Assembly: GCA_945862145.1 (NCBI GenBank)
Contig: CAMAXE010000014.1
Location: forward strand, 49,394-113,393
Direction: 5' to 3'
Length of the DNA stretch: 64,000 nt
Source: Klebsiella pneumoniae
Lineage (GTDB): Bacteria; Pseudomonadota; Gammaproteobacteria; Pseudomonadales; UBA5518
Both the position numbers and the translations under genes were made by a program. Shown here one piece after another: positions 18,727-27,885 of this stretch; within the stretch, counting starts at the first letter, position 1; every line of letters begins with the position of its first letter. Below the pieces are notes generated by a model that saw nothing but the letters and a program-made list of their open reading frames with translations, ran no database searches and was not told the origin of the DNA.

Positions 18727-19683
18727 GTGCCGCTCTCCGAATTCCAGTTGATCGCGCGCTACTTCGCCGGCCTGAGCCCTCCGGATGCGGAGGGCGTGGT
18801 GCTCGGCATCGGCGATGACGCCGCCATCCTGCGCCCGCCTCCGGGCGAGGATCTGCTGGTCTCGATCGACACCCTCGTTGCGGGCGTGCACTTTCCGCCC
18901 GCGCTGTCAGCCCGCGCGATCGGTCACCGGGCACTCGCGGTGAATCTGAGCGATCTGGCCGCCATGGGCGCACGGCCGTTGTGGTTCACCCTGGCGCTAA
19001 CCTTGCCAGATGCCGATGAATCCTGGCTTGCCGGCTTTGCCGCTGGTATTGGCGCGCTCGCCGCGCGATGCGGTATCGCGCTGGTCGGTGGCGACACGAC
19101 GCGTGGCCCCCTGTCGATCACTATCCAGGTGCACGGTGCCGCCGCACCCGGACGGGCATTGCGCCGGGACGGCGCCCGCGCGGGCGACAGTCTGTGGGTC
19201 ACGGGGCGTCCCGGGCTTGCCGCGCTTGGTTTGCAGCGGCTGCAGGCAGGTGGCGCCGAGGATGATCCCGTTTGTGCGGCCTTTGTCTGGCCGGAGCCGC
19301 GCCTCGCGTTTGGCCGCAGCCTCGGCGGGCTGGCCACGGCGGCCATCGACGTGTCGGACGGGCTTCTCGCCGATGCGGGCCACATCGCCGAGCGCAGCGG
19401 ACTCGGCATCGAGATCGATGCCGGGCTTCTGTCGCTGGAGGGCGTGCTGGGCACGATCCCCCGATCCGAAGCGCTGGCGCTATGTCTCAGCGGGGGTGAT
19501 GACTACGAGCTCTGTTTCACCGCGCCAGCGCTTGCCTCGGCCGCCATCGCCGAGCTCGCTGCAGCGCAGGGGCTGTCGTGCCGGCGTATCGGCACGGTGG
19601 TGCCCGGAGCCGGCGCGCGCTGCGCCGGAGTCGACACGACCGGCACGGGTTACCAGCATTTCGGGGGGTCCGCGGATGGCTAG
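18727..19683 (+). CDS. thiL: Thiamine-monophosphate kinase ThiL
   Basis: 318 aa, full length, phosphorylates thiamine monophosphate to the active cofactor TPP. The start motif SEFQLIARYF, the metal site GIGDDAAIL, the AVNLSDLAAMGA segment and GGDDYELCFT are all present. GTG start. The gene order nusB-thiL is standard; pgpA, which usually follows, is absent here. Confidence 0.95.
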   Translation: MPLSEFQLIARYFAGLSPPDAEGVVLGIGDDAAILRPPPGEDLLVSIDTLVAGVHFPPALSARAIGHRALAVNLSDLAAMGARPLWFTLALTLPDADESWLAGFAAGIGALAARCGIALVGGDTTRGPLSITIQVHGAAAPGRALRRDGARAGDSLWVTGRPGLAALGLQRLQAGGAEDDPVCAAFVWPEPRLAFGRSLGGLATAAIDVSDGLLADAGHIAERSGLGIEIDAGLLSLEGVLGTIPRSEALALCLSGGDDYELCFTAPALASAAIAELAAAQGLSCRRIGTVVPGAGARCAGVDTTGTGYQHFGGSADG

Positions 19684-20359
19684 GGCACCCCTGCAGGGGC
19701 TGCCTGGCGCGGGATGCATCGCGCGGTGTCTGGCTGTCTTGCTCCTGTGCGCGTTGCTGCCGATGGCTGCGCGTGCCGGCATGTTGATCACTGCCAACGC
19801 CCTCTTCGAGGGACGTGCGCTGCTCACTATCGATGGCAACCGCAGGCTGCTGCGCGTCGGTCAGTCCTCGCCCGAGGGCGTGCGTCTGCTGTCGGCCTCT
19901 GCCACTGAGGCGGTCATCGACATCGAAGGACGTCAGCAGCGGCTCGCGCCGGGGGCCGAGATGGGTGTGGCCTTTGCACAGCCGGAGCGCCGGCAGGTCT
20001 CGGTGCCGCTCAACGAGCGCGGCGAGTACCGGCTGGTCGGCACGGTGAACGGCCACCAGTTGCCATTGATGGTCGATACGGGGGCCAACATTGTCGCGTT
20101 GAGCGGGCAGGATGCCGACCGTCTTGGCATCGATTATCGCCGCCGCGGGCAGTCCGTCACGGTGCAGACGGCAGCGGGTCGGGTCCCGGCCTGGAGCATC
20201 ACGCTGGACCGCGTGGAGGTCGCGGGCATCCTGGTGCGCAACGTGCCGGCCACGGTGATCGAGGGTCCACATCCGGAGCCCGCCCTGCTCGGCATGTCCT
20301 GGCTCATGCGGGTGGCCATGCGCGAGAACGCGGGCGTCCTCTACCTGCAGGAACGCTGA
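19676..20359 (+). CDS. Retropepsin-like aspartic protease, secreted or membrane-anchored
   Basis: 227 aa. A hydrophobic signal/anchor is at about residues 15-34. A retroviral-type aspartic protease domain covers about 118-227, with the catalytic [13 protein letters not shown] and the C-terminal LLGMSWL typical of bacterial clan AA single-domain proteases. Such proteins act as dimers; the substrate is unknown. ATG at 19676 overlaps the thiL end by eight bases. The N-terminal 80 residues before the protease domain have no motif I recognise. It stands where pgpA is found in related gene orders. Confidence 0.85.
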   Translation: MARAPLQGLPGAGCIARCLAVLLLCALLPMAARAGMLITANALFEGRALLTIDGNRRLLRVGQSSPEGVRLLSASATEAVIDIEGRQQRLAPGAEMGVAFAQPERRQVSVPLNERGEYRLVGTVNGHQLPLMVDTGANIVALSGQDADRLGIDYRRRGQSVTVQTAAGRVPAWSITLDRVEVAGILVRNVPATVIEGPHPEPALLGMSWLMRVAMRENAGVLYLQER

Positions 20360-20381
20360 GCGGCCGCAGCGCCCGCCAAGC

Positions 20382-20390
20382 TGCTAGAAT
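20382..20390 (+). promoter_or_regulatory. Candidate extended -10 promoter of ribA
   Basis: TGCTAGAAT, an extended -10 box with five of six matches to TATAAT, 31 bases before the ribA start. The -35 region is GC-rich and unconvincing. It would let ribA be expressed apart from the upstream rib genes. Confidence 0.45.
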
Positions 20391-20421
20391 CCGCCTCCCC
20401 GCGCTTACCCGGAGAAGCGTC

Positions 20422-21015
20422 TTGTCCGTACGCTACGTCGCCTCGTCCCGCCTGCCGACCCCCTGGGGGGTGTTCGACATGCACGGCTTCGAGGATATCG
20501 AGCAGGAAAAGGAGCACGTCGTGCTCACCCTCGGTGACGTCGCTGACGGCGTGCCGGTGCTGGCGCGCATCCACTCCGAGTGCCTGACGGGGGACGCGCT
20601 GTTCAGCGTGCGCTGCGACTGCGGCGCGCAACTGCGCAGCGCCATGGAGCGCATCTCCCGCGAGGGCCGGGGCGCACTCTTTTACCTGCGGCAGGAAGGA
20701 CGCGGCATCGGCTTGCTGAACAAGATCAAGGCCTACCACCTGCAGGACGACGGCGCCGATACCGTCGAGGCCAACGAGCAACTCGGCTTCGGTGCCGACA
20801 TGCGTGACTACAGCATCTGCGGCGTGATGCTTGCCAAGCTGGGCATCAAGGCGCTCAAGCTGCTCACCAACAATCCGCGCAAGGTGGCAGCCATCGAGGA
20901 GCTCGGCGTACTGATCACCGAGCGTATTCCGATCCGCACGGGCCAGAACCCCCACAACCAGCGTTATCTCGACACCAAGGCCGGCAAACTCGGCCATTTG
21001 ATGGGTCAGGACTGA
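20422..21015 (+). CDS. ribA: GTP cyclohydrolase II RibA
   Basis: 197 aa, the length of stand-alone RibA, committing GTP to riboflavin synthesis. The zinc cysteines are in [18 protein letters not shown] and the GTP-binding [12 protein letters not shown] is intact, in contrast to the degenerate domain of the protein at 16480. It starts at TTG 20422, giving [15 protein letters not shown], aligned with the family start. It converges with dxs, 15 bases apart. Confidence 0.95.
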   Translation: MSVRYVASSRLPTPWGVFDMHGFEDIEQEKEHVVLTLGDVADGVPVLARIHSECLTGDALFSVRCDCGAQLRSAMERISREGRGALFYLRQEGRGIGLLNKIKAYHLQDDGADTVEANEQLGFGADMRDYSICGVMLAKLGIKALKLLTNNPRKVAAIEELGVLITERIPIRTGQNPHNQRYLDTKAGKLGHLMGQD

Positions 21016-21030
21016 CCCCCGACGTAGCTC

Positions 21031-22944
21031 TCAGCGGCTGGGGCGTTTCGCCGGCAGACGCAGCACCTTCAGGCGAGCCCGGATCGAGACCTCGATGCCC
21101 GCGGCGTCCAGCCCGACGCTCTTCAGCATGTCCTGCGGCTTGCCGTGATCAAGGAAGCGGTCCGGCAGCCCGAGGTGCAGCACCGGTATCACGATCCCTC
21201 GCGCTGCCAGCAGCTCAGACACTGCCGCGCCCGCTCCTCCCGCCACCGTATTTTCCTCTGTCGTGACCAGCAATGTGTGTTTGGCCGCGAACTCCAGCAC
21301 CAGCGCCTCATCAAGGGGCTTCACGAAACGCATGTCGGCCACCGAGGCCTTCAAGGACTCGGCCGCCACGACTGACGGCGCGACCATGGTGCCGAAGGCG
21401 AGGATGCCCACCCCGCTGCCCTTGCGCAGCCGTCTGCCACGACCGATCTCCACCGGTGCCAGCCCCGGATCGATGGGGGTGCCTGGCCCGGTGCCGCGCG
21501 GGTAACGCACGGCCGCCGGCCCCCGGTGCAGGTAGCCGGTGCTCAAGAGCTTACGGGTCTCGTCCTCGTCGGAGGGCGCCATCACCAGCATGTTCGGCAC
21601 GCAGCGCAGAAAGCTCAGGTCGAAACTGCCAGCATGGGTCGCGCCGTCCTCGCCCACCAGACCCGCGCGGTCGATGGCAAACAGCACGTCAAGATCCTGC
21701 AGGGCGACGTCGTGGATCAGCTGATCGTAGGCGCGCTGAAGGAAGGTTGAGTAAATGGCGACGATGGGCTTCATGCCCTCGCAGGCAAGCCCCGCGGCCA
21801 GCGTGACTGCGTGCTGTTCGGCGATGGCGACATCGTGGAAGCGCTCGGGGAAGCGCTGCGAGAATTCCACCATTCCCGAGCCTTCGCACATAGCCGGCGT
21901 GATGCCGACCAGCAGCGGCTCCTGCTCGGCCATGTCGCAGAGCCAGCTGCCGAAGACCTCCTGGTACTTCGGCAGTGCTGGCTTGGGCTTGGTCGGTGCC
22001 GGCGCGGGATCGATCTTGTTGATGGCGTGATAGCCGACCGGGTCGCGCTCGGCAGGTGCGAAGCCCTTGCCCTTCACGGTCAGCACATGCAGCAGTTGCG
22101 GGCCCTGGCGCTCGCGCACATGCCCCATGGTCTCGATCAGCAGCGGCAGGTCGTGACCGTCGATGGGGCCGATGTAGTTGAAGCCGAGTTCCTCGAAGAG
22201 AGTGCCCGGGGCAACCATGCCCTTCATGTGCTCCTCGGTGCGCCGGGCGATCTCCAGTGCCGGTGCCGGCAGGCGCGAGAGCACGCGCTTGCTGCCTTCG
22301 CGCATGGTGTTGTAGAGCGGACTCGCCCAGATTTGCGCGAAGTAGGAGGCGAGGCCACCTTCGTTACGCGAGATCGACATCTGGTTGTCGTTCAGCACCA
22401 CCAGCAGGTCAGCGTCAGTGTGGGCGGCGTGGTTCAGCGCCTCGAAGGCCATGCCGGCGGTCATCGCGCCATCGCCGATCACCGCGACAACGCGGCGCTG
22501 CTCGGCTCGTGCACGGGCGGCAAGTGCCATCCCGAGCGCGGCGCTGATGCTGGTGCTGGAGTGGCCCACGCCGAAGCTGTCGTATTCGCTCTCGCTGCGG
22601 TTGTTGAAGGCGGCGAGTCCGCCGGCCTTGCGGATGGTGAGCATCGCCTCGCGTCGGCCGGTGAGTATCTTGTGCGGGTAGCTCTGGTGGCCGACATCCC
22701 AGACCACGCGGTCGTAGGGGGTCTCAAAGATGTAATGCAGCGCGATGGTGAGCTCCACCACCCCCAGCCCCGCACCGAAGTGTCCGCCGCTCTGCCCCAC
22801 CGAGTAGAGCAGGAACTCGCGCAGCTCATCTGCCAGACGCGGGAGTTCGCCCGGGGAGAGCTCCCGCAGGTCATCGGGAATCGTTACCGTGTCCAGCAGG
22901 GGCGTCACGGGGCGGGTACGCGGAATCTGGGTGAAGACCTTCAT
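21031..22944 (-). CDS. dxs: 1-deoxy-D-xylulose-5-phosphate synthase Dxs
   Basis: 637 aa thiamine-diphosphate enzyme joining pyruvate and glyceraldehyde 3-phosphate, the first step of the MEP isoprenoid route. The TPP-binding motif GDGAMTAG with a later NDNQMSIS, and the transketolase-type central domain with [15 protein letters not shown] and [15 protein letters not shown], are complete. It is downstream of ispA on the minus strand, separated by 57 bases. Confidence 0.97.
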   Translation of the reverse strand: MKVFTQIPRTRPVTPLLDTVTIPDDLRELSPGELPRLADELREFLLYSVGQSGGHFGAGLGVVELTIALHYIFETPYDRVVWDVGHQSYPHKILTGRREAMLTIRKAGGLAAFNNRSESEYDSFGVGHSSTSISAALGMALAARARAEQRRVVAVIGDGAMTAGMAFEALNHAAHTDADLLVVLNDNQMSISRNEGGLASYFAQIWASPLYNTMREGSKRVLSRLPAPALEIARRTEEHMKGMVAPGTLFEELGFNYIGPIDGHDLPLLIETMGHVRERQGPQLLHVLTVKGKGFAPAERDPVGYHAINKIDPAPAPTKPKPALPKYQEVFGSWLCDMAEQEPLLVGITPAMCEGSGMVEFSQRFPERFHDVAIAEQHAVTLAAGLACEGMKPIVAIYSTFLQRAYDQLIHDVALQDLDVLFAIDRAGLVGEDGATHAGSFDLSFLRCVPNMLVMAPSDEDETRKLLSTGYLHRGPAAVRYPRGTGPGTPIDPGLAPVEIGRGRRLRKGSGVGILAFGTMVAPSVVAAESLKASVADMRFVKPLDEALVLEFAAKHTLLVTTEENTVAGGAGAAVSELLAARGIVIPVLHLGLPDRFLDHGKPQDMLKSVGLDAAGIEVSIRARLKVLRLPAKRPSR

Positions 22945-23001
22945 GTGCTCTATGACCCGCTTTGGGGCCGTTTTCCGGATTGAGTCGGCATGATGCCGTA
23001 A

Positions 23002-23901
23002 TCAGCGATCCCGGGCCACGATGAACCGCGCTATGTCGGCGAGTGCGTCCGCACGCGTCCCGAACGGCGACAGCGCCTCCAGCGCGCGCTCGCACAGGGC
23101 CTGCGCAAAGCCGATCGCGGCGGTCTCGCCCATCAGGCTGAGGAAGGTGGGTTTGTCGCGCGCGGCGTCGGCGCCGGGCTGTTTGCCGAGGACGGCAGCG
23201 GTGCCCGTGCCGTCCAGGATGTCGTCCTGCACCTGGAAGGCGAGGCCGATGTCGGCGGCATAGCTGTCCAGCCGGGCAAGCTCCGCATCCGGCGCATCGC
23301 CGAGCAACGCGCCCATGCGCACGGATGCGCGGATCAGTGCGCCGGTTTTCAGCGCGTGCATGCGCTCTAGCGCGGCGCGCTCCAGATCCACGCCCACGCA
23401 GGCGAGATCCATCGCCTGTCCGCCCACCATGCCGGTGGTGCCGCTCGCCGTGGCTAGCGTGCCCACCAGCGCAAGCCGCGTGGGCACGCTGATGCCGGGG
23501 GCCTGGGTCAGCAGTTCGAAGGCGAGCACCTGCAGCGCATCGCCCGCAAGGATGGCCGTGGCCTCGTCGAAGGCACGGTGGCAGGTGGGTTTCCCACGGC
23601 GCAGATCGTCGTCGTCCATGGCCGGCAGATCGTCGTGGATCAGCGAGTAGGTGTGCACGCACTCGATCGCAACGCAGACCCGGTCGACGTCCGCCGCCGG
23701 CGCATGAGCCCCCCCCACGGCATCTGCCGCAGCCAGACAAAGCACCGGACGCAGCCGCTTGCCGCCGGCCAGCAGGCTGTAGCGCATGGCCTCGATCAGC
23801 CGGCGCTCGGGCAATGCGGCAGCCGGTGACGGCAGCAGGCGATCGAGGGCGGACTCGATGCGCGTGCGCTGGGCATGGAGGGCGGAACCGGGTGCGTTCA
23901 T
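23002..23901 (-). CDS. ispA: Farnesyl diphosphate synthase IspA (geranyltranstransferase)
   Basis: 299 aa prenyl transferase making farnesyl diphosphate from IPP and DMAPP. The first aspartate-rich motif is in HDDLPAMDDDDLRRGKP and the second in FQVQDDILD; GGKRLRPVL binds IPP. The ATG at 23901 (MNAPGSALHAQ) lies 20 bases after xseB; an open extension to 24030 would overlap xseB and is not family-like. Operon xseB-ispA-dxs. Confidence 0.95.
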   Translation of the reverse strand: MNAPGSALHAQRTRIESALDRLLPSPAAALPERRLIEAMRYSLLAGGKRLRPVLCLAAADAVGGAHAPAADVDRVCVAIECVHTYSLIHDDLPAMDDDDLRRGKPTCHRAFDEATAILAGDALQVLAFELLTQAPGISVPTRLALVGTLATASGTTGMVGGQAMDLACVGVDLERAALERMHALKTGALIRASVRMGALLGDAPDAELARLDSYAADIGLAFQVQDDILDGTGTAAVLGKQPGADAARDKPTFLSLMGETAAIGFAQALCERALEALSPFGTRADALADIARFIVARDR

Positions 23902-23921
23902 GCGCGTGGCCTGCGGCGGGC

Positions 23922-24170
23922 TCAGCCCGGGCTCTCTCCAGCATCGGCGAAGGGGCTGAGGCGCGTCGTGCCATCCTGTTGCATCAGCATCTGCACACGC
24001 AGTTGGGCCTCGGTGAGGGCGCGCTGGCATTCCTGCGTAAGCCGCACGCCCTGCTCGAAGGCCGAGAGCGACTCCTCGAGGCTCATCTCGCCGTCTTCCA
24101 TCCGCTCGACCAGTGCCTCCAGTGCGGTTAGCGCCTGCTCGAAATCTGGCGTCTTGGGGCTTTCGCTCAC
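23922..24170 (-). CDS. xseB: Exodeoxyribonuclease VII small subunit XseB
   Basis: 82 aa, usual length. The signature [20 protein letters not shown] and [12 protein letters not shown] with the following helix define XseB, which binds XseA to form the single-strand-specific exonuclease. First gene of the xseB-ispA-dxs unit, divergent from the stator genes, a neighbourhood also known in Vibrio. Confidence 0.95.
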   Translation of the reverse strand: MSESPKTPDFEQALTALEALVERMEDGEMSLEESLSAFEQGVRLTQECQRALTEAQLRVQMLMQQDGTTRLSPFADAGESPG

Positions 24171-24340
24171 GGTGGCTCCCGGGGTGAGTCCTGAGCGGGG
24201 GACACTAGCGTGTCAGGGCCGGGCAAGGCAATGCACCCGCGGCGCGGCGTACGCTCTTCTGCCGCCCTCGACAGTGGCATGCCACGTGCATTCGACTCCA
24301 ACGAGTCAAACAAGGATCGTCTTTCCAAGAGGTTTCAACG

Positions 24341-25099
24341 ATGGATCTGGCGACTGTAGGTGGCCTCGCCGGCGCCCTGTGTGTGGTGCTGCTGGCGGTC
24401 TTTCTCGGGGGTGAGCCGGGACTGTTCTTTGATCTGCCCTCGCTGCTGCTGGTGCTGGGGAGCACGGCCTTCGTGGTGATGACCCGCTTCGGCATGGCGC
24501 CGCTGGGCGGTGCGCTCGGCGTTGCGGCACAGGCTTTTTTGCGGCGCCCCGACGATCCGCAGCGGGTGATTGCCCGGCTGCTCGAACTCGCGGGCCTCAC
24601 GCGCCACGGTGGGCTGCTGGCGCTGAAGAACCAGGCCACCAGCAACCGTTTCATGGCCGATGGACTGAGACTCGTTGCCGAGGGCCACGACCCCGAGGTG
24701 CTGCGCCAGATGCTCGAGAACGACCGCCTCCTCGCCGTGGAGCGTCACGAGTGGGGGCAGCGTATTTTCATCGCCATCGCCGAGGTGGCGCCCGCCATGG
24801 GCCTTATCGGCACCTTGGTCGGGCTGGTGCAGATGCTCGGTAATCTCGAGGATCCGCGCGCGATCGGCCAAGGCATGGCTATCGCGCTGCTCGCCACTCT
24901 CTACGGCGCTCTGGTAGCGCACCTCATCTGTCATCCGGTAGCGGAAAAGCTTGCACTGCGTGCCGCCCAGCAGAGCCTGGTGCAGGCGCTGGTTATGGAC
25001 GGGTTGCTGGCGATCCAGGCCGGGCAGAGCCCGCGGATCATGCAAGACGCCTTACAGCGTTATCTTCCCGAGGGGCAGCGCCGCGCTGTGCCGGCCTGA
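24341..25099 (+). CDS. pomA: PomA/MotA-like stator protein
   Basis: 252 aa, the length of PomA. Four membrane helices; it starts MDLATVGGLAG as in PomA and has the channel motifs VAPAMGLIGTLVGLVQML and ALLATLYGAL, with the Thr of each helix kept. The end KLALRAAQQSL and MDGLLAIQAGQSPRIM is PomA-like. In the cytoplasmic loop, where PomA as I remember it has ALEEME for rotor contact, this protein reads ALKNQA, so some charges are lost. Synteny with xseB-ispA-dxs supports PomA. Its partner at 25110 lacks the ion-carrying Asp, so flagellar function is doubtful. Confidence 0.88.
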   Translation: MDLATVGGLAGALCVVLLAVFLGGEPGLFFDLPSLLLVLGSTAFVVMTRFGMAPLGGALGVAAQAFLRRPDDPQRVIARLLELAGLTRHGGLLALKNQATSNRFMADGLRLVAEGHDPEVLRQMLENDRLLAVERHEWGQRIFIAIAEVAPAMGLIGTLVGLVQMLGNLEDPRAIGQGMAIALLATLYGALVAHLICHPVAEKLALRAAQQSLVQALVMDGLLAIQAGQSPRIMQDALQRYLPEGQRRAVPA

Positions 25100-25109
25100 G
25101 ACGCGAACC

Positions 25110-26063
25110 GTGGGCCTCCAACCATTTCTCCCGGCAAGCCCTCGCTGGCTGCCCACCCTTGCGGTGGTGCTGCTGGCGATCGTTTGCATGTTGGTTGTGA
25201 TGCTCTCCCTTTCGCGGCCCGATTACCGTCGCTTTGCTCTGGTGTCGGGGGGGCTGGCCGCTGGCTTCGGCAATGAGGATTCTCTTGCGGGCGACCCTGT
25301 GCCTCTCGGAGCCAGCGTGATCGTCCCCGACGTCCACCCCGAGGGCGAGCCTTCACCCATCGACAAACCCTGGCAGGGGAGCGGCCAATTACCGCCGCTG
25401 GAGTTGCCGCTTGCCGTCGTGCCGCACGTGGCAACGACCACGGCAGCGCCCCAGCCTCCCGGCCCCACGCCGGAAAGCCGTGCCCTCGCTCACGCGGCAG
25501 TGGATGCCCTCATTGCCGGCGCGCGCAAGCAGGCCGGCGCGCTGGCCGCGCGCTTCGGCGGCGGCATCTCGCGCGGGGAGGTCGAGATCGAGACGCGCGG
25601 GCGCACCGTTTTACTGCGCCTGCTGGAGAAGGGCAGCTTTGCGCCGGGCTCCACGACTCTGCTCCCGTCGATGCGCAAGCAACTTCAAGACGTGGCGAGC
25701 GTGGTTGCTGCGCAACCGGGCCCGCTGGTACTGCGCGGGCATCACGCCGGTGCCGCGGCCACCGGGTCCTCGGACTGGGTGCTCTCTGCGGGCCGCGCCG
25801 CGGCCATTGCCGAGGTGTTGCAGGGCGAGGGCGGCATCGACCCGGGCCGTCTCACGGTAGTGGCCCACGGCGCATCGCGCCCGCTGGTTGCCCGCGGTTT
25901 GCCGCGCGCCGAGCGCAACCAGCGGGTCGAACTCGTTATCACCCAGCCGGTCGATGCCGCGCTGCGTGAAACGCTGGATATGCTGGCGGCCTCGCATGAG
26001 GAACTGGACGGTGGTGTCCCCCTCGAGCAGATTCTCGATCCCCCCGCCGCGGAGGTGCCCTGA
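25110..26063 (+). CDS. pomB: PomB/MotB-like protein without the transmembrane Asp
   Basis: 317 aa, starting at GTG 25110. One membrane helix at about residues 13-31, reading RWLPTLAVVLLAIVCMLVVM. In MotB/PomB an Asp that carries the ion sits at the place of the first Val after TLA, and no acidic residue occurs anywhere in this helix. The C-terminal OmpA-like domain (about 185-295) keeps SDWVLSAGRAAAIAEVL and NQRVEL, but the usual GHTD is GHHA, so a peptidoglycan-contact Asp is also gone. The linker is proline-rich. The gene is otherwise intact and lies between pomA and a PilZ gene. It could be a decayed stator, a gate for another ion or a non-motor complex. Confidence 0.85.
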   Translation: MGLQPFLPASPRWLPTLAVVLLAIVCMLVVMLSLSRPDYRRFALVSGGLAAGFGNEDSLAGDPVPLGASVIVPDVHPEGEPSPIDKPWQGSGQLPPLELPLAVVPHVATTTAAPQPPGPTPESRALAHAAVDALIAGARKQAGALAARFGGGISRGEVEIETRGRTVLLRLLEKGSFAPGSTTLLPSMRKQLQDVASVVAAQPGPLVLRGHHAGAAATGSSDWVLSAGRAAAIAEVLQGEGGIDPGRLTVVAHGASRPLVARGLPRAERNQRVELVITQPVDAALRETLDMLAASHEELDGGVPLEQILDPPAAEVP

Positions 26064-26064
26064 G

Positions 26065-26700
26065 ATGGCCGACAAACCCCCACGCCGCGCCCAGCCCGTG
26101 CAGAGTGCGCGAGACCGGCGGCGTTTTTTCCGTCTTGACGACCGGTTGCAGATCAGCCTGCGCCGTCTTGTCGGTGACGAAGCCGGTGCGCCGCGCAGTC
26201 GCGGCGACCAGGTGATGGTTGAGGTGGATCGCCGCCTCGCGGCGCTGATCGCCGCGGCTCGCGTGCAGGCCCCCGCGGTGGCGGAGCTCGCCGAGTTACT
26301 GAACCGCAAGCTCGATCACGTGGTGCAGACGCTCCAGCTGAGCGAGGCCCTCGCGCAGCGGGCAGCCTTTCGCGAGTACGTCGTTAACCTGAGCGCCTGC
26401 GGCCTCGCGCTTGCGTGCAGCGAGTACTTCGAGTCCGGCGAGGGCCTGTCGGTCGAGATTCTGTTCCCGCCCAGCGCCACACCTCTCGCCCTCGTGGCGC
26501 GGGCGGTCAAGTGCGAGCCACGACCCGATGGTGGCTACGACCTCAAGGCCGATTTCGCGGGCATTGCCGCCGAGGACCAGGAGTTTCTCATCCAGTACAT
26601 CATGCGCCGGCAGAGCCAGTTGCTCGCGCAGATGCGCGAGCAGCATGAGCGGCGCCCTGGCGTGATCGCTGCTGCCGCCCGGGGTGTCGCGCAGAGCTGA
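26065..26700 (+). CDS. PilZ-domain protein, probable c-di-GMP receptor
   Basis: 211 aa. RRRFFRLDD near the start provides the RxxxR part and NLSACGLAL the (D/N)xSxxG part of a PilZ domain; between them lies a helical insert of about 80 residues (QAPAVAELAELLNRKLDHVV). No membrane segment. It is third in an operon with the stator-like pair, separated by one base from the PomB-like stop, so it may tie c-di-GMP to that complex, as YcgR does for flagellar motors (inference). Confidence 0.82.
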   Translation: MADKPPRRAQPVQSARDRRRFFRLDDRLQISLRRLVGDEAGAPRSRGDQVMVEVDRRLAALIAAARVQAPAVAELAELLNRKLDHVVQTLQLSEALAQRAAFREYVVNLSACGLALACSEYFESGEGLSVEILFPPSATPLALVARAVKCEPRPDGGYDLKADFAGIAAEDQEFLIQYIMRRQSQLLAQMREQHERRPGVIAAAARGVAQS

Positions 26701-26722
26701 GCGCCATCGCCGGTGCAGCGGT

Positions 26723-26728
26723 TACACT
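26723..26728 (+). promoter_or_regulatory. Possible -10 box upstream of the luciferase-like gene
   Basis: TACACT 31 bases before the ATG at 26760, in the 59-base gap after the PilZ gene. No strong -35. Weak evidence on its own. Confidence 0.3.
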
Positions 26729-26759
26729 TTGCGTTTCATCACGCGGAGAGAATCGAACG

Positions 26760-27641
26760 ATGCGCTACGGTGTCTGCCTGCCCTACATGGAGCGCGATTA
26801 CGACCGCGCGATGATCCTGCAATGGTGCCGTGCCATCGACGCCGGTCCCTTCTACAGCCTCTCCTGCGGCGAACGTATCACGGGTTATACCTTCGAGATG
26901 CGCATGCTGCTTGCCGCTGCTGCTGCCGTTACCGAACGCGTGCGGATCGTGCCATCGCTCTATGTGTTGCCGATGCATTCGGCCGTGTGGGCGGCCAAGG
27001 AAATAGCCACGCTCGACCAGCTCTCGAACGGGCGCGTCACCGTGACGGTGGGCGTGGGTGGCCGCGAGAAGGACTACCAGGCGGTGGGCGCCTCCTTCGC
27101 CAAGCGCCACCAGCGCATGGACGATCAGGTAGCCGAGATGCGCCGCATCTGGGCCGGAGAGCCGCCCTTCGAGGGCGCGGATCCGGTGGGACCGGATCCC
27201 GTGCAGGCCGGCGGTCCACCGATTCTGGTCGGCGCGATGGGCCCGAAAAGCATGCAGCGCGCCTCGCGCTGGGCGCAGGGCATCTATTCGTTCTCGCTGA
27301 ACGGCGAGGCCAACGAGATTCGCCACATGCAGGACATGGCCGATCGCGCATGGGAGGAAGCGGGACGCACCGACAAACCCTATCGCATGGCCGGTTTCTG
27401 GTGCTCGCTTGCCGATGACGGCGAGGCGCGGCTCAAGAACTACGTCTACGACTACCTGAAGATCGCCGGCGAGGACATGGCCCGCACGGTGTCGGGAATG
27501 ATGAACCGCCACACCGTCGACAACATCCGCCGCGCCATCGACGGCTATCGCGAGATCGGTGTCGAGGAAGTCATGTTTGTGCCTGTTACCGCCGATCCTG
27601 TCGAAGTCGAGCGGTTGGCTGATCTGATCGACAAGCTCTGA
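26760..27641 (+). CDS. Luciferase-like (LLM class) flavin-dependent oxidoreductase
   Basis: 293 aa with the bacterial luciferase/F420-dependent TIM-barrel fold: AAVTERVRIVPSLYVLPMH, AKEIATLDQLSNGR and VGVGGREKDYQAVG are typical. Family members use FMNH2 or F420H2 on varied small substrates; the substrate cannot be read here. RBS GGAGAG upstream. It stands alone between the stator operon and the thiamine locus. The C-terminal VEEVMFVPVTADPVEVERL is also family-like. Confidence 0.85.
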   Translation: MRYGVCLPYMERDYDRAMILQWCRAIDAGPFYSLSCGERITGYTFEMRMLLAAAAAVTERVRIVPSLYVLPMHSAVWAAKEIATLDQLSNGRVTVTVGVGGREKDYQAVGASFAKRHQRMDDQVAEMRRIWAGEPPFEGADPVGPDPVQAGGPPILVGAMGPKSMQRASRWAQGIYSFSLNGEANEIRHMQDMADRAWEEAGRTDKPYRMAGFWCSLADDGEARLKNYVYDYLKIAGEDMARTVSGMMNRHTVDNIRRAIDGYREIGVEEVMFVPVTADPVEVERLADLIDKL

Positions 27642-27645
27642 GCTC

Positions 27646-27858
27646 GTAGGAGCGGGCCATGCCCGCGACCGCGCCCAAATCGTGTACGAGCGGGCCATGC
27701 CCGCGACCGCCGACGATGTGCCTCCCGCGCTTCGGGCCGCTCACCACGAGAGCCTGCGACCCGAAGCGCTCGAACTGTTGCTGTGCCCGGTAGGAGCGGG
27801 CCATGCCCGCGATAGCAGTACATCAGGAGGCACGGTCGGGGGCATGGCCCCTTCCTAC
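27646..27858. repeat. Cluster of four REP-like palindromes (REPIN-like)
   Basis: Four 23-base units of the form GTAGGAGCGGGCCATGCCCGCGA: 27646-27668, 27684-27706 (one change) and 27790-27812 on plus, and 27836-27858 inverted with several changes. Each carries the GCGGGC-CAT-GCCCGC hairpin after a conserved GTAGGA head, the design of REP sequences mobilised by RAYT (TnpA-REP) transposases in Pseudomonas-like genomes. The last two form an inverted pair. No RAYT gene is in the window. No gene lies here. Confidence 0.85.
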
Positions 27859-27875
27859 ATCTGACATCCGGTCGC

Positions 27876-27881
27876 TATACT
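27876..27881 (+). promoter_or_regulatory. Probable -10 box for the thiamine operon
   Basis: TATACT matches five of six positions and lies about ten bases before the start of the TPP riboswitch, the right place for a promoter whose transcript begins with the aptamer. The -35 could be TTCCTA at 27852-27857 (18-base spacer), inside the last REP unit. Confidence 0.55.
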
Positions 27882-27885
27882 CTTG

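Noticed and set aside
21811..22983. 390-residue open frame on plus opposite dxs
   Set aside because: Dxs is complete on minus; the plus frame has no recognisable protein features.
27861..27866. CTGACA as -35 of the thiamine promoter
   Set aside because: It is only nine bases from the TATACT box, too close for a sigma-70 promoter.
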